A stretch of 8,878 bases of DNA from Candidatus Dadabacteria bacterium (lineage in GTDB: Bacteria; J088): contig RFIY01000098.1 of the NCBI GenBank assembly GCA_003695505.1, positions 1-8,878 of the forward strand, in the 5' to 3' direction. Positions 1 through 5,569 of this stretch are shown piece after piece (within the stretch, counting starts at the first letter, position 1; each line of letters starts with the position of its first letter). Under the pieces are notes generated by a model, which was given only the letters and a program-made list of their open reading frames with translations, was not told the origin of the DNA and searched no databases. A program made the position numbers and the translations under genes.

Positions 1-672
1 GACCGGTACACCAAACTGTTTGCGTGTCTTGACGTATTCGACGGTCATATCGAGCATCGTCGCCGACAGCCCAAGCAACTGCGCACTGCTGCCAACAACC
101 GCCCGCAGAAACGCGGCCTGGGCAACATTCCGGTCGCCAACGCTCTGCCACGCCTGGGCGCCGGGATCGGCAACGCCGGTCTGGCGACCACGATCCACCG
201 ACGGCTCAAGCGTCAGTTCGACAGCGGACGGCGCGGCGATCCGCACCTCGTCGCCGTGGATCCAGATCAGCTGATCGACGGTCGCCGCATGTGGAAACAC
301 GGGCCGCTCGCCATAGCCGACACTGGCGCGGGACATCCCTGCGGCGATCTGCTCCAGCGCGTCGTGATCGGACGCCGCAAGCACCACCGGCGCAACAAGC
401 GCGGTGTCGGCCAGCGGCAATGGCAGTGCGACACGACCGGCCGCCTCGAGCAGGCGGACGATGTCGAGTACACCCATACCGAGTCCGCCACTGGCCTCGG
501 GTACCAGCATCGCCGTGACGCCCTGTTCGGCCAGTGCGCTCCAGAGTTCGTCGCCGCGCCAGCGGGGGTCCGCCCAGGCTTCGCGAACCGTCTCGGGCGT
601 GCAGCGGTCGCGCAGCAGTCCGGCAACCGCATCGTAGAACATCTGCTGATCTTCGCTGAATCCAAAATACAT
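1..672 (-). CDS. Acyl-CoA dehydrogenase-like subunit (beta type), C-terminal part beyond window
   Basis: Partial gene: ATG at 672-670, open for 224 codons to the window edge with no stop. The N-terminus (FSEDQQMFYDAVAGLL, residues 5-20) is the ACAD N-terminal helical domain, and VEYVKTRKQFGVPV (211-224) is the ACAD C-terminal-domain signature entering the edge. The middle region (about 115-180) lacks the usual SEP.AGSD flavin/substrate motif that its upstream neighbour carries. This degenerate middle domain is typical of the non-canonical subunit of alpha2beta2 steroid ACADs such as FadE28-FadE29 and IpdE1-IpdE2 of mycobacteria. It begins 9 bp after the full-length ACAD gene, with an AGGG overlapping that gene's stop as a modest ribosome site, so the two are probably translated together as one heteromeric enzyme on a ring C/D CoA thioester. 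The subunit role is inference. It could also be an independent ACAD with a diverged flavin site. Confidence 0.88.
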   Translation of the reverse strand, partial: MYFGFSEDQQMFYDAVAGLLRDRCTPETVREAWADPRWRGDELWSALAEQGVTAMLVPEASGGLGMGVLDIVRLLEAAGRVALPLPLADTALVAPVVLAASDHDALEQIAAGMSRASVGYGERPVFPHAATVDQLIWIHGDEVRIAAPSAVELTLEPSVDRGRQTGVADPGAQAWQSVGDRNVAQAAFLRAVVGSSAQLLGLSATMLDMTVEYVKTRKQFGVPV

Positions 673-681
673 GGCCCAACC

Positions 682-1848
682 CTATCGCGGCAGGCCCAGC
701 ACGCGCTGGGCAATGATGTTGCGCTGGATTTCGTTTGTGCCGGCATAGATCGGGCCCGCCAGCGCAAACTGAAACCCCTTCATCCAGCGGCCACCGTCCA
801 CGGCGTGGTCGGCGTGCTCGTCGAGTTCGGCCAGCTCTCCAAGCAGTTCCAGGGCTACCTCGTGCGTGCGGATGTCCATCTCGGACCAGAAAATCTTGTT
901 CAGGCTGGAATCGGCGCCAATCGAGCCGCCGTCCATCATCCGCGATACGGTCTGGAAGGTGTACCAGCGGTACGCCTGCGCCTCGAGCCAGGCGCGAATG
1001 ACGGCATCACGCAGCCGCTCGTCCTGTTGCCGGCCGGACCGCTGCAACAGCTCGATCAACCGGGCCGCCGTCGCGATGAACCGCCCCGGACTGCGCAGAC
1101 TCAGGCCGCGTTCGGATGAAGTTGTCGTCATCGCGACGTTCCAGCCCTTGTTGACCTCGCCCAGCACGTTCTCGTCGGGAACGAACACATTGTCGAGGAA
1201 GATCTCACCGAAGCCGAGGTCGCCGTCGAGTCGCTCGACGCCGCGCACCGTGACGCCTTCGGCCTTGAGCGGAAACAGGAAGTAGGTCAGACCGCGGTGG
1301 CGCTCGGCTTCGGGATCGGTGCGGAACAGGCCAAATGCCGAATCACAGAATACGGCCCTCGTCGACCAGGTTTTCTGCCCGCTCAGCAGCCAGCCGCCGT
1401 CGGTGCGCACGGCGGTGCTGCGCACCCCGGCCAGATCGCTGCCGGCATTCGGCTCACTCCAGGCCTGTGCCCAGAGGTGCTCGGCGGCGGCCATCGGACG
1501 CAGGATGCGCTCTTTCTGCTCGTCGGTGCCGAATTCGAAAATCGTCGGCGCAAGCAGAAAGATACCATTCTGAGTGATCCGCGGCGGCGCGCCGGCCAGA
1601 TAGTACTCTTCTTCGAAAATCAGCCATTCCATGAGTGTCGCGCCGCGCCCGCCGTACTGCTCTGGCCACGATACGACGGCCCAGCGATTGTCGTACAGCT
1701 TGCGCTCCCACTCGCGACACAGCGCAAAACCTTCGTGCGTGTCGCCCGACGGCAGATCGGCCGGCACGTTTTCACGCAACCAGGTGCGGCATTCCTCACG
1801 AAACGCCTGCTCTTCAGGGGTGAATGTCAGGTCCATCAGACGGCTCAC
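682..1848 (-). CDS. Acyl-CoA dehydrogenase (FAD), full-length subunit, steroid ring C/D type
   Basis: The product has 388 residues, usual for an ACAD. It introduces a 2,3-double bond into an acyl-CoA using FAD. N-terminal helices are at 6-60, the flavin/substrate motif AWSEPNAGSDLAG at 129-141, the beta domain to about 225, and the C-terminal helical domain ends in IYAGTNEIQRNIIAQRVLGLPR (367-388). The position of the medium-chain-type catalytic Glu (YEGT) is Ala369. Glu246 in SSERG lies where isovaleryl- and long-chain ACADs place their catalytic base on helix G, so the base has probably shifted. I chose the GTG start at 1848-1846 because it overlaps the ipdC stop (GTGA) and has GGAGG seven bases upstream. 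An ATG at 1836-1834 would drop four residues but has no good ribosome site. The adjacent partner gene suggests an IpdE1/IpdE2-like heteromer. A FadE30-like homomer is the alternative. Confidence 0.93.
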   Translation of the reverse strand: MSRLMDLTFTPEEQAFREECRTWLRENVPADLPSGDTHEGFALCREWERKLYDNRWAVVSWPEQYGGRGATLMEWLIFEEEYYLAGAPPRITQNGIFLLAPTIFEFGTDEQKERILRPMAAAEHLWAQAWSEPNAGSDLAGVRSTAVRTDGGWLLSGQKTWSTRAVFCDSAFGLFRTDPEAERHRGLTYFLFPLKAEGVTVRGVERLDGDLGFGEIFLDNVFVPDENVLGEVNKGWNVAMTTTSSERGLSLRSPGRFIATAARLIELLQRSGRQQDERLRDAVIRAWLEAQAYRWYTFQTVSRMMDGGSIGADSSLNKIFWSEMDIRTHEVALELLGELAELDEHADHAVDGGRWMKGFQFALAGPIYAGTNEIQRNIIAQRVLGLPR

Positions 1849-2963
1849 GCCTGCGCCTCCATGGTTGATTCGGACGACGTGTCGGATGCAGCACGCAGTG
1901 CCGACAACCGGTCCAGGGTTTGATGGGCTTCGTTCATGATGCGATCGAGCAGTTCGGCGACCGTCGGGATGTCGCCGATGGCTCCGGTGACCTGCCCGGT
2001 CGGCAGGATGCCGGCATCGACGCGGCCCTCGACGACCGTGGCGCGGGTCAGCATCGGCGCATTCGCCGCCATCGTCACCTGCGCCCAGGTCAGGCCCTGA
2101 TTCTTGCGCATGGCGAGCCCTTCGCGAAGCAGCGCCCAGAAACTGTTTCCGGTCACCTTGCGCATCGCCAGCGCATTGCGAAACGCGAGCCAGAGGCGGC
2201 GAATCGGCCCGGCATGTTCGAGCTTGTCGATCAGCGGCGTGCGAATGACCCGTTGCGGATGCCCGTCGACGACGGTCGTGACGATCGTATCGCGCAGGCC
2301 GGTCTGTAGATAGACCTGCTTGACGTGCTCGGGGACGTGGCTCTCCTGCGTGAGCAGGAAACGCGTCCCCATCGCGATACCCGCGGCACCCCACGCGAGG
2401 GCGGCAACGAGCCCCTGGCCGCTGTTGAATCCGCCGGCGCCGATGACCGGAATGTCCACAGCGCGCGCCACGGCGGGCAACAGCAGCGTCGTCGCGATCG
2501 GCCCGGTGTGCCCACCGCCTTCGTGCCCTTGCGCAATGACCGCATCCACGCCCCATTCCTGCATCTTTTCGGCGTGCCGTGGCGCGCCGACGGTCGGCAT
2601 CACGAGAATATCGGCGGCCTTGAGGCGATCGATCACATCACGCGGCGGCGGGCTTGCAAACGACGCGAGGCGAATCTTGTGCTCGATCAGAAAGGCGATG
2701 TAGCGGTCGATATCGGGCTGATCACCACGCAGATTGACGCCGAACGGATTGTCCGTTCGCTGGCGCACCTTGTCGACCGCCTCCGCAAGTTGTTCGATCG
2801 TCATCGTCGCCGAGGCGAGGATACCGAATCCGCCAGCAGCCGCCGTCGCCGCGGTCAGGCGCGCGCCGGAGACCCAGCCCATGCCTGTCTGAACGATCGG
2901 AAAACGGACGCCGACCAGTTCGGTAAACGGCGTCTTCAACGGCCGTGCGGGGGATGTCGTCAT
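1845..2963 (-). CDS. ipdC: IpdC-type flavin reductase of steroid ring C/D catabolism (nitronate monooxygenase-like fold)
   Basis: The product has 372 residues and is an FMN-dependent TIM-barrel protein of the 2-nitropropane dioxygenase/nitronate monooxygenase superfamily. Visible motifs are PIVQTGMGWVSG (22-33), AGGFGILAS (43-51), the family signature QGHEGGGHTG (145-154) and the FMN phosphate-binding segment GAGGFNSGQGL (175-185) followed by AMGTRF (197-202). Annotation pipelines usually call this a nitronate monooxygenase. Its position directly after ipdAB points instead to IpdC, which is reported to act as a reductase removing a ring double bond in the HIC-CoA branch (ScdK in Comamonas is the comparable enzyme, from memory). 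The ATG at 2963 overlaps the ipdB stop as ATGA, so it is translationally coupled. The C-terminus (about 355-372) is a low-complexity Ser/Ala tail whose codons also carry the ribosome site of the next gene. Assignment rests on motifs plus synteny. Confidence 0.93.
   Translation of the reverse strand: MTTSPARPLKTPFTELVGVRFPIVQTGMGWVSGARLTAATAAAGGFGILASATMTIEQLAEAVDKVRQRTDNPFGVNLRGDQPDIDRYIAFLIEHKIRLASFASPPPRDVIDRLKAADILVMPTVGAPRHAEKMQEWGVDAVIAQGHEGGGHTGPIATTLLLPAVARAVDIPVIGAGGFNSGQGLVAALAWGAAGIAMGTRFLLTQESHVPEHVKQVYLQTGLRDTIVTTVVDGHPQRVIRTPLIDKLEHAGPIRRLWLAFRNALAMRKVTGNSFWALLREGLAMRKNQGLTWAQVTMAANAPMLTRATVVEGRVDAGILPTGQVTGAIGDIPTVAELLDRIMNEAHQTLDRLSALRAASDTSSESTMEAQA
1856..1860 (-). promoter_or_regulatory. 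Ribosome binding site inside the ipdC 3' end, for the ACAD gene
   Basis: GGAGG on the minus strand lies seven bases before the GTG at 1848. It sits within the last codons of ipdC and decides in favour of the overlapping GTG start over the ATG four codons later. Confidence 0.7.
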
Positions 2964-3715
2964 TCCGCCACTTCCCGGAAACGCCGTCCTTCGGGATCGA
3001 GCTGTTCGATCAGCGCCAGCTCCTCCGGCGTCGGCGTGCGGGTCTCGGGTACATCGTCGGGAACGACCAGATCGAAGGCGCACGCTTCCTGGACATCCTC
3101 GACCGACACACCCGGATGCAGCGACCGCAGGCGCATCCGATGGTCCGGGGTGTCGAAATCGAAGACAGCGAGGTTGCTCACGACGCAGCGAATCTCGTGA
3201 AATCGCCGCTGCTGCTCGGAAAGCTGCGCCGCGCGGTCATAGCCGACCCCCGAGACCATATCCACCTGGTCAACGAACACACGCGCGTTCTGTCTGCCGA
3301 CGAAATAGCTCGTCGTATGATTGATGGTGTTTCCAGGCGCGCCACGGGCGCCGAGCAGTTGTACCTTCGGACGCTCCCACGGCCCGATGCAGGAGATGTT
3401 CTGATTCCCGTAACGGTCGATCTGGGTCGCGCCCATCATCACATGGCGTCGCCCCCACCAGAGCGTGTCAAAAACGAAGCGGTATGGCATCCACCCTTCG
3501 GCCACCGGCTCGCCGGCGTCTCCGGACACGGGCGCCGTATCGGCACGAATCGTCGCAATGCCATCGGTCAGCACCAGATCCGGTTCAAACGTCAGGCGGG
3601 CCAGGCGCGCACCCAGCGACGGGATCAGTCCCATGGGGCTGGCCATGATCTCGCCGTCGCCGCGGAACGCCTCGGCGCAGGCAACGACACAAATATCTGC
3701 GCGTGTTGCGGTCAT
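2960..3715 (-). CDS. ipdB: IpdB, beta subunit of the ring-C-opening CoA thioester hydrolase
   Basis: The product has 251 residues, close to the roughly 250 expected for IpdB. It has the fold of the class I CoA-transferase beta subunit. Recognisable segments are VACAEAFRGDGEIMASPMG (11-29), EPDLVLTDG (44-52), VMMGATQIDRYGNQN (92-106) and GARGAPGNTINHTTSYFVG (122-140). In true class I CoA transferases the catalytic Glu lies in an (S)ENG motif in the region where this protein has LTDG (49-52). Its absence fits the known biochemistry of IpdAB, which hydrolyses the last carbocycle (ring C of COCHEA-CoA) rather than moving CoA. The ATG overlaps the ipdA stop as ATGA, with AAGGCGG upstream, so the two subunits should be made in equal amounts. 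Older annotation would read CoA-transferase or glutaconate CoA-transferase subunit B. Confidence 0.95.
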   Translation of the reverse strand: MTATRADICVVACAEAFRGDGEIMASPMGLIPSLGARLARLTFEPDLVLTDGIATIRADTAPVSGDAGEPVAEGWMPYRFVFDTLWWGRRHVMMGATQIDRYGNQNISCIGPWERPKVQLLGARGAPGNTINHTTSYFVGRQNARVFVDQVDMVSGVGYDRAAQLSEQQRRFHEIRCVVSNLAVFDFDTPDHRMRLRSLHPGVSVEDVQEACAFDLVVPDDVPETRTPTPEELALIEQLDPEGRRFREVAE

Positions 3716-4557
3716 CGTTGCACCGCCTTCTGGTATTCGTCTTCCGGCACATCGAGGTAGCGCGCCCGAAACGCCGCCCACGCGGCTTCGTCTTTGGCCG
3801 TCGCGGCATATTCCTTCTGGAACGCCTCGTCGCGCCCGTAGTCGGGCGGGCATTCCGTAAAATGCGCGCCGTTGGGTGCCTCGATCACGCCAGTCACCAT
3901 CATTCGGTTGATCTTGAAATTCTGCAGCGGCGCCTCGTCCGCGAGCGCTTCGGTCGGTAGCAGTTTCTCGCAGCTCATGAAGGTACGCTCCGCGGCCATG
4001 GCGAACAGATCGTCGAAATACGGATCGACGTTCAGGTAGACGCCGTTGCCGGCCGCATCGGCACGGTGCATGTGGATCAACGCCACGTCGAGCTTCAGCG
4101 CTGGCATCGCGACGAGCTCTTCGCCATCCTCGTACGGCGACGCGACCGTTTTCAGATGCGGATTGATGCGCATGACATCAGATCCGAGACCGGCGCGGGT
4201 CGGCAGGAAAGGCAACCGCAACGCGGCCGCGTACAACCCCCACTGGAACATGCCCTCGTCGTATTCGACCGCCTCGACGGTGCCCTGCTCGCGGGCGTTG
4301 CGAAAATGCGGTTCGAGCGGAATCGAATCGAGCGAGACGAAGCCATAGACGACGCGCCGCGCCTGCCCCGTCGCGCAGAGAATCCCGACGTCGGGACCAC
4401 CGTACGACACGACCGTCAGGTCTTTCACGCCGGAGCGAACGATCGCACGCACCAGCGACATCGGCTTGCGGCGCGAACCCCAGCCGCCGATTCCGATCGT
4501 CATACCGTCTCGAAGCTCGGAGCAAAACTCCTGATGTGTCAACGTCTTGTCGGCCAA
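3712..4557 (-). CDS. ipdA: IpdA, alpha subunit of the ring-C-opening CoA thioester hydrolase (TTG start)
   Basis: The product has 281 residues. With IpdB it forms the heteromeric, cytoplasmic hydrolase that opens steroid ring C. The CoA-binding loop of the CoA-transferase fold is DGMTIGIGGWGSRRKPM (17-33). Further family segments are SYGGPDVGILCATG (51-64), YGFVSLDS (71-78), YDEGM (99-103), RLPFLPTRAGLGSD (114-127), and NPHLKTVASPYEDGEELVAMPALKLD beyond. Glu101 in DEGM is the residue I would align with the Glu reported as catalytic in IpdA (numbered 105 there, from memory). I chose the TTG at 4557-4555 because AAAGGTGG precedes it by seven bases and the resulting N-terminus has the length I recall for actinobacterial IpdA (start MADK). 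No ATG or GTG is available in frame between the predicted transcription start and this codon. The frame stays open upstream to 4764, but that part reads through the promoter. It is the first gene of the leftward operon. Confidence 0.94.
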   Translation of the reverse strand: MADKTLTHQEFCSELRDGMTIGIGGWGSRRKPMSLVRAIVRSGVKDLTVVSYGGPDVGILCATGQARRVVYGFVSLDSIPLEPHFRNAREQGTVEAVEYDEGMFQWGLYAAALRLPFLPTRAGLGSDVMRINPHLKTVASPYEDGEELVAMPALKLDVALIHMHRADAAGNGVYLNVDPYFDDLFAMAAERTFMSCEKLLPTEALADEAPLQNFKINRMMVTGVIEAPNGAHFTECPPDYGRDEAFQKEYAATAKDEAAWAAFRARYLDVPEDEYQKAVQR

Positions 4558-4564
4558 AGTCCGA

Positions 4565-4572
4565 CCACCTTT
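4565..4572 (-). promoter_or_regulatory. Ribosome binding site that fixes the ipdA TTG start
   Basis: On the minus strand the sequence is AAAGGTGG, followed by seven bases and then TTG. It is the strongest Shine-Dalgarno-like match upstream of the conserved part of IpdA. This argues for TTG initiation at 4557 rather than the far-upstream ATG codons at about 4722 and 4764, which lie upstream of or within the promoter. Confidence 0.75.
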
Positions 4573-4595
4573 CAACGTGAAATGCAGCTCTTCAT
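4572..4595 (-). other. Possible 7-codon leader ORF in the ipdA 5' untranslated region
   Basis: ATG at 4595-4593 is followed by codons for MKSCISR and a TGA at 4574-4572. The stop abuts the ipdA ribosome site. The mini-ORF would lie in the roughly 138-nt leader predicted from the promoter at 4702-4730. It has no convincing ribosome site of its own, and a seven-codon frame in a leader of this length can occur by chance. It is listed because its position would allow translational coupling to the TTG start. Confidence 0.2.
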
Positions 4596-4682
4596 GAGTA
4601 CAACCAGCCGCGCTGTCGGCATCTTGCGCACCTTGGCCGGTATGGTTTACGAGGGGTCGCGCTCTGATCCGGGGAGCCCGAA

Positions 4683-4696
4683 TAGAACGTGTTTCA
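4683..4696. promoter_or_regulatory. KstR-type operator, copy 1
   Basis: TAGAACGTGTTTCA fits TnnAACnnGTTnnA, the mycobacterial KstR (TetR family) operator pattern, at every fixed position. It is an imperfect dyad, TAGAAC/GTTTCA, and lies over the predicted +1 of the ipdA promoter. The identical 14-mer recurs at 4737. The identity of the regulator is inferred, since other TetR-type acyl-CoA-responsive repressors could use a similar site. Confidence 0.6.
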
Positions 4697-4701
4697 TTTT
4701 G

Positions 4702-4730
4702 AGTGTACGCCCTTTGCCGCATTCTGTCAA
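4702..4730 (-). promoter_or_regulatory. Sigma70-type promoter of the ipdABC-ACAD operon
   Basis: On the minus strand a perfect TTGACA (-35, 4730-4725) is separated by 17 bp from TACACT (-10, 4707-4702). Spacing and both boxes fit the bacterial housekeeping consensus. The predicted transcription start is near 4695, inside the operator-like repeat at 4683-4696, which is a natural place for a repressor to block initiation. This implies a leader of about 138 nt before the TTG of ipdA. Confidence 0.7.
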
Positions 4731-4736
4731 TCGAAG

Positions 4737-4750
4737 TAGAACGTGTTTCA
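4737..4750. promoter_or_regulatory. KstR-type operator, copy 2
   Basis: This is the same 14-mer as copy 1, in the same orientation and 54 bp away (about five helical turns, so roughly the same DNA face). It covers the -35 position and part of the spacer of the rightward promoter and lies just upstream of the leftward -35 box. One bound dimer here could affect both promoters. The match extends to 19 bp with one mismatch (4683-4701 against 4737-4755). Confidence 0.6.
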
Positions 4751-4765
4751 CTTTGCTGGTACACT
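4737..4765 (+). promoter_or_regulatory. Extended -10 promoter of the SDR-fadD operon
   Basis: TACACT at 4760-4765 is preceded by TGG at 4757-4759, giving an extended -10 element (TGGTACACT). The -35 position (4737-4742, TAGAAC) is a poor match to TTGACA and is the left half of an operator-like repeat. The predicted start at about 4772-4773 coincides with the ATG at 4773, so the transcript may be leaderless. The -10 hexamer is identical to that of the opposing promoter. Confidence 0.55.
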
Positions 4766-4772
4766 GGTTGCC

Positions 4773-5543
4773 ATGCAGGACTGGAACGACTGGTTCACTG
4801 ACGGATTCGCGCTCGTCGCCGGTGGTAGCGGCGGTATCGGGGCGGCCTGCGCCCAGGCACTCGCAGAGGCTGGCAGCGATGTCGCGCTTGGTTATCGCGG
4901 CAACCGCGACCGCGCCGAAGAAGTCGCAACCGATCTCGCGGCGACCGGCGTCCGGGTCGAACTCGTACACCTGGACCTGAGCGATGCAGCGGCGGTTCGT
5001 GCCGCCATCGACCGGCTCACCGAAATCCAGCCGCTGCATTCGGTCATCAACGCCGCCGGCGCGGCGATCGACATGACCTGGATCTCGGAGCTGACGCCGC
5101 AGCACTTCGCAGAGGTGCTTCAGGCCGATGCCGGCGGCGCATTCAATCTGTTTCACGCCGCCCTGCCCGCGCTGCGTCAAACGCACGGCAGCATCGTGCA
5201 GATTTCCAGCGCCGGCCTGCGGCGCTATCCGACACGCGACATCCTCAGTGTCGCCCCCAAGGCGGCAATCGAGGCACTGATTCGGGGCATTGCCCGCGAG
5301 GAGGGACGCCACGGCGTGCGCGCCAATTCGATCGGCGTCGGTGTCGTCGACGCCGGAATGTTCACGCGCCTGCGGGAATCGCATCTGGACGAAGAATGGC
5401 AGCAGGCTGCGATTCGCAACACGCCGCTACGCCGGTTTGGGGACGGCGCCGAAGTCGGCCGCGTCGCCTGCTTTCTGGCATCGAGGGCGGCTTCATTCGT
5501 CACCGGACAGTTCATCGCCGTCGACGGCGGCTACAGCGTCTAA
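4773..5543 (+). CDS. Atypical short-chain dehydrogenase/reductase (SDR) lacking the catalytic Tyr
   Basis: The product has 256 residues and a Rossmann fold. The cofactor loop GGSGGIG is at 17-23, LDLS at 67-70, NAAG at 93-96 and the C-terminal VTGQFIAVDGGYSV at 243-256. Ser145/Ser146 (ISSAG) and Lys163 (APKAAIEAL) of the active site are present. The Tyr of YxxxK is Ser159 and the catalytic Asn position in the central helix is Asp119. The Y-x6-K spacing of FabI/FabL reductases is not satisfied either (Asp156). Tyr152 is 11 residues before the Lys, so only an unusual geometry could rescue Tyr catalysis. Arg42-Gly43-Asn44 after strand 2 suggests NADP(H) preference, which is inference. The start is ATG 4773: a GTG at 4743 would lie upstream of the predicted promoter -10, and no ribosome site is visible for either. 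Canonical IpdF has YxxxK as I recall, so I do not call it ipdF. It leads the rightward operon, 26 bp before fadD3. Confidence 0.92.
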   Translation: MQDWNDWFTDGFALVAGGSGGIGAACAQALAEAGSDVALGYRGNRDRAEEVATDLAATGVRVELVHLDLSDAAAVRAAIDRLTEIQPLHSVINAAGAAIDMTWISELTPQHFAEVLQADAGGAFNLFHAALPALRQTHGSIVQISSAGLRRYPTRDILSVAPKAAIEALIRGIAREEGRHGVRANSIGVGVVDAGMFTRLRESHLDEEWQQAAIRNTPLRRFGDGAEVGRVACFLASRAASFVTGQFIAVDGGYSV

Positions 5544-5569
5544 GAATACCAGACAAAGCATTGGCAGAA

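Larger units (their letters stand above)
4558..4772. other. Divergent intergenic control region
   Basis: About 215 bp between the ipdA start and the SDR start is the only sizeable non-coding stretch in the window. It contains two outward-facing promoters, two operator-like repeats 54 bp apart and the long ipdA leader. The leader (4558-4695) shows only weak short hairpins, such as CGGG-GAG-CCCG near 4670. I see no convincing attenuator, riboswitch or terminator. Confidence 0.8.

Noticed and set aside
256-1119. Plus-strand open frame of 287 codons opposite the two ACAD genes
   Set aside because: The minus-strand frames encode clear ACAD motifs throughout. The plus translation has no family resemblance.
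2103-2169. LAMRK repeated twice in IpdC (residues 265-269 and 283-287) as an internal duplication
   Set aside because: Only five residues match and the surrounding sequence does not repeat, so it is most likely coincidence within alpha-helical segments.
1849-2556. Apparent N-terminal extension of about 236 residues on the full-length ACAD
   Set aside because: The in-frame upstream stretch is an alternative frame of ipdC. ACADs begin near MDLTFTPEEQ, and the GTG at 1848 has a good ribosome site.
2325-3200. Plus-strand open frame of 291 codons opposite ipdC and ipdB
   Set aside because: Shadow of two motif-supported genes. It spans their junction without any gene-like start.
4570-4582. Palindrome TTTCAACGTGAAA in the ipdA leader as a third operator
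   Set aside because: It shares the AACGTG core but fails the GTT half and the terminal A of TnnAACnnGTTnnA, and it overlaps the ribosome site. A 5-bp dyad of this kind can arise by chance.
5544-5569. Possible terminator or promoter between the SDR gene and fadD3
   Set aside because: The 26-bp gap has no inverted repeat with a T run and no promoter boxes. The genes are more simply read as one operon.
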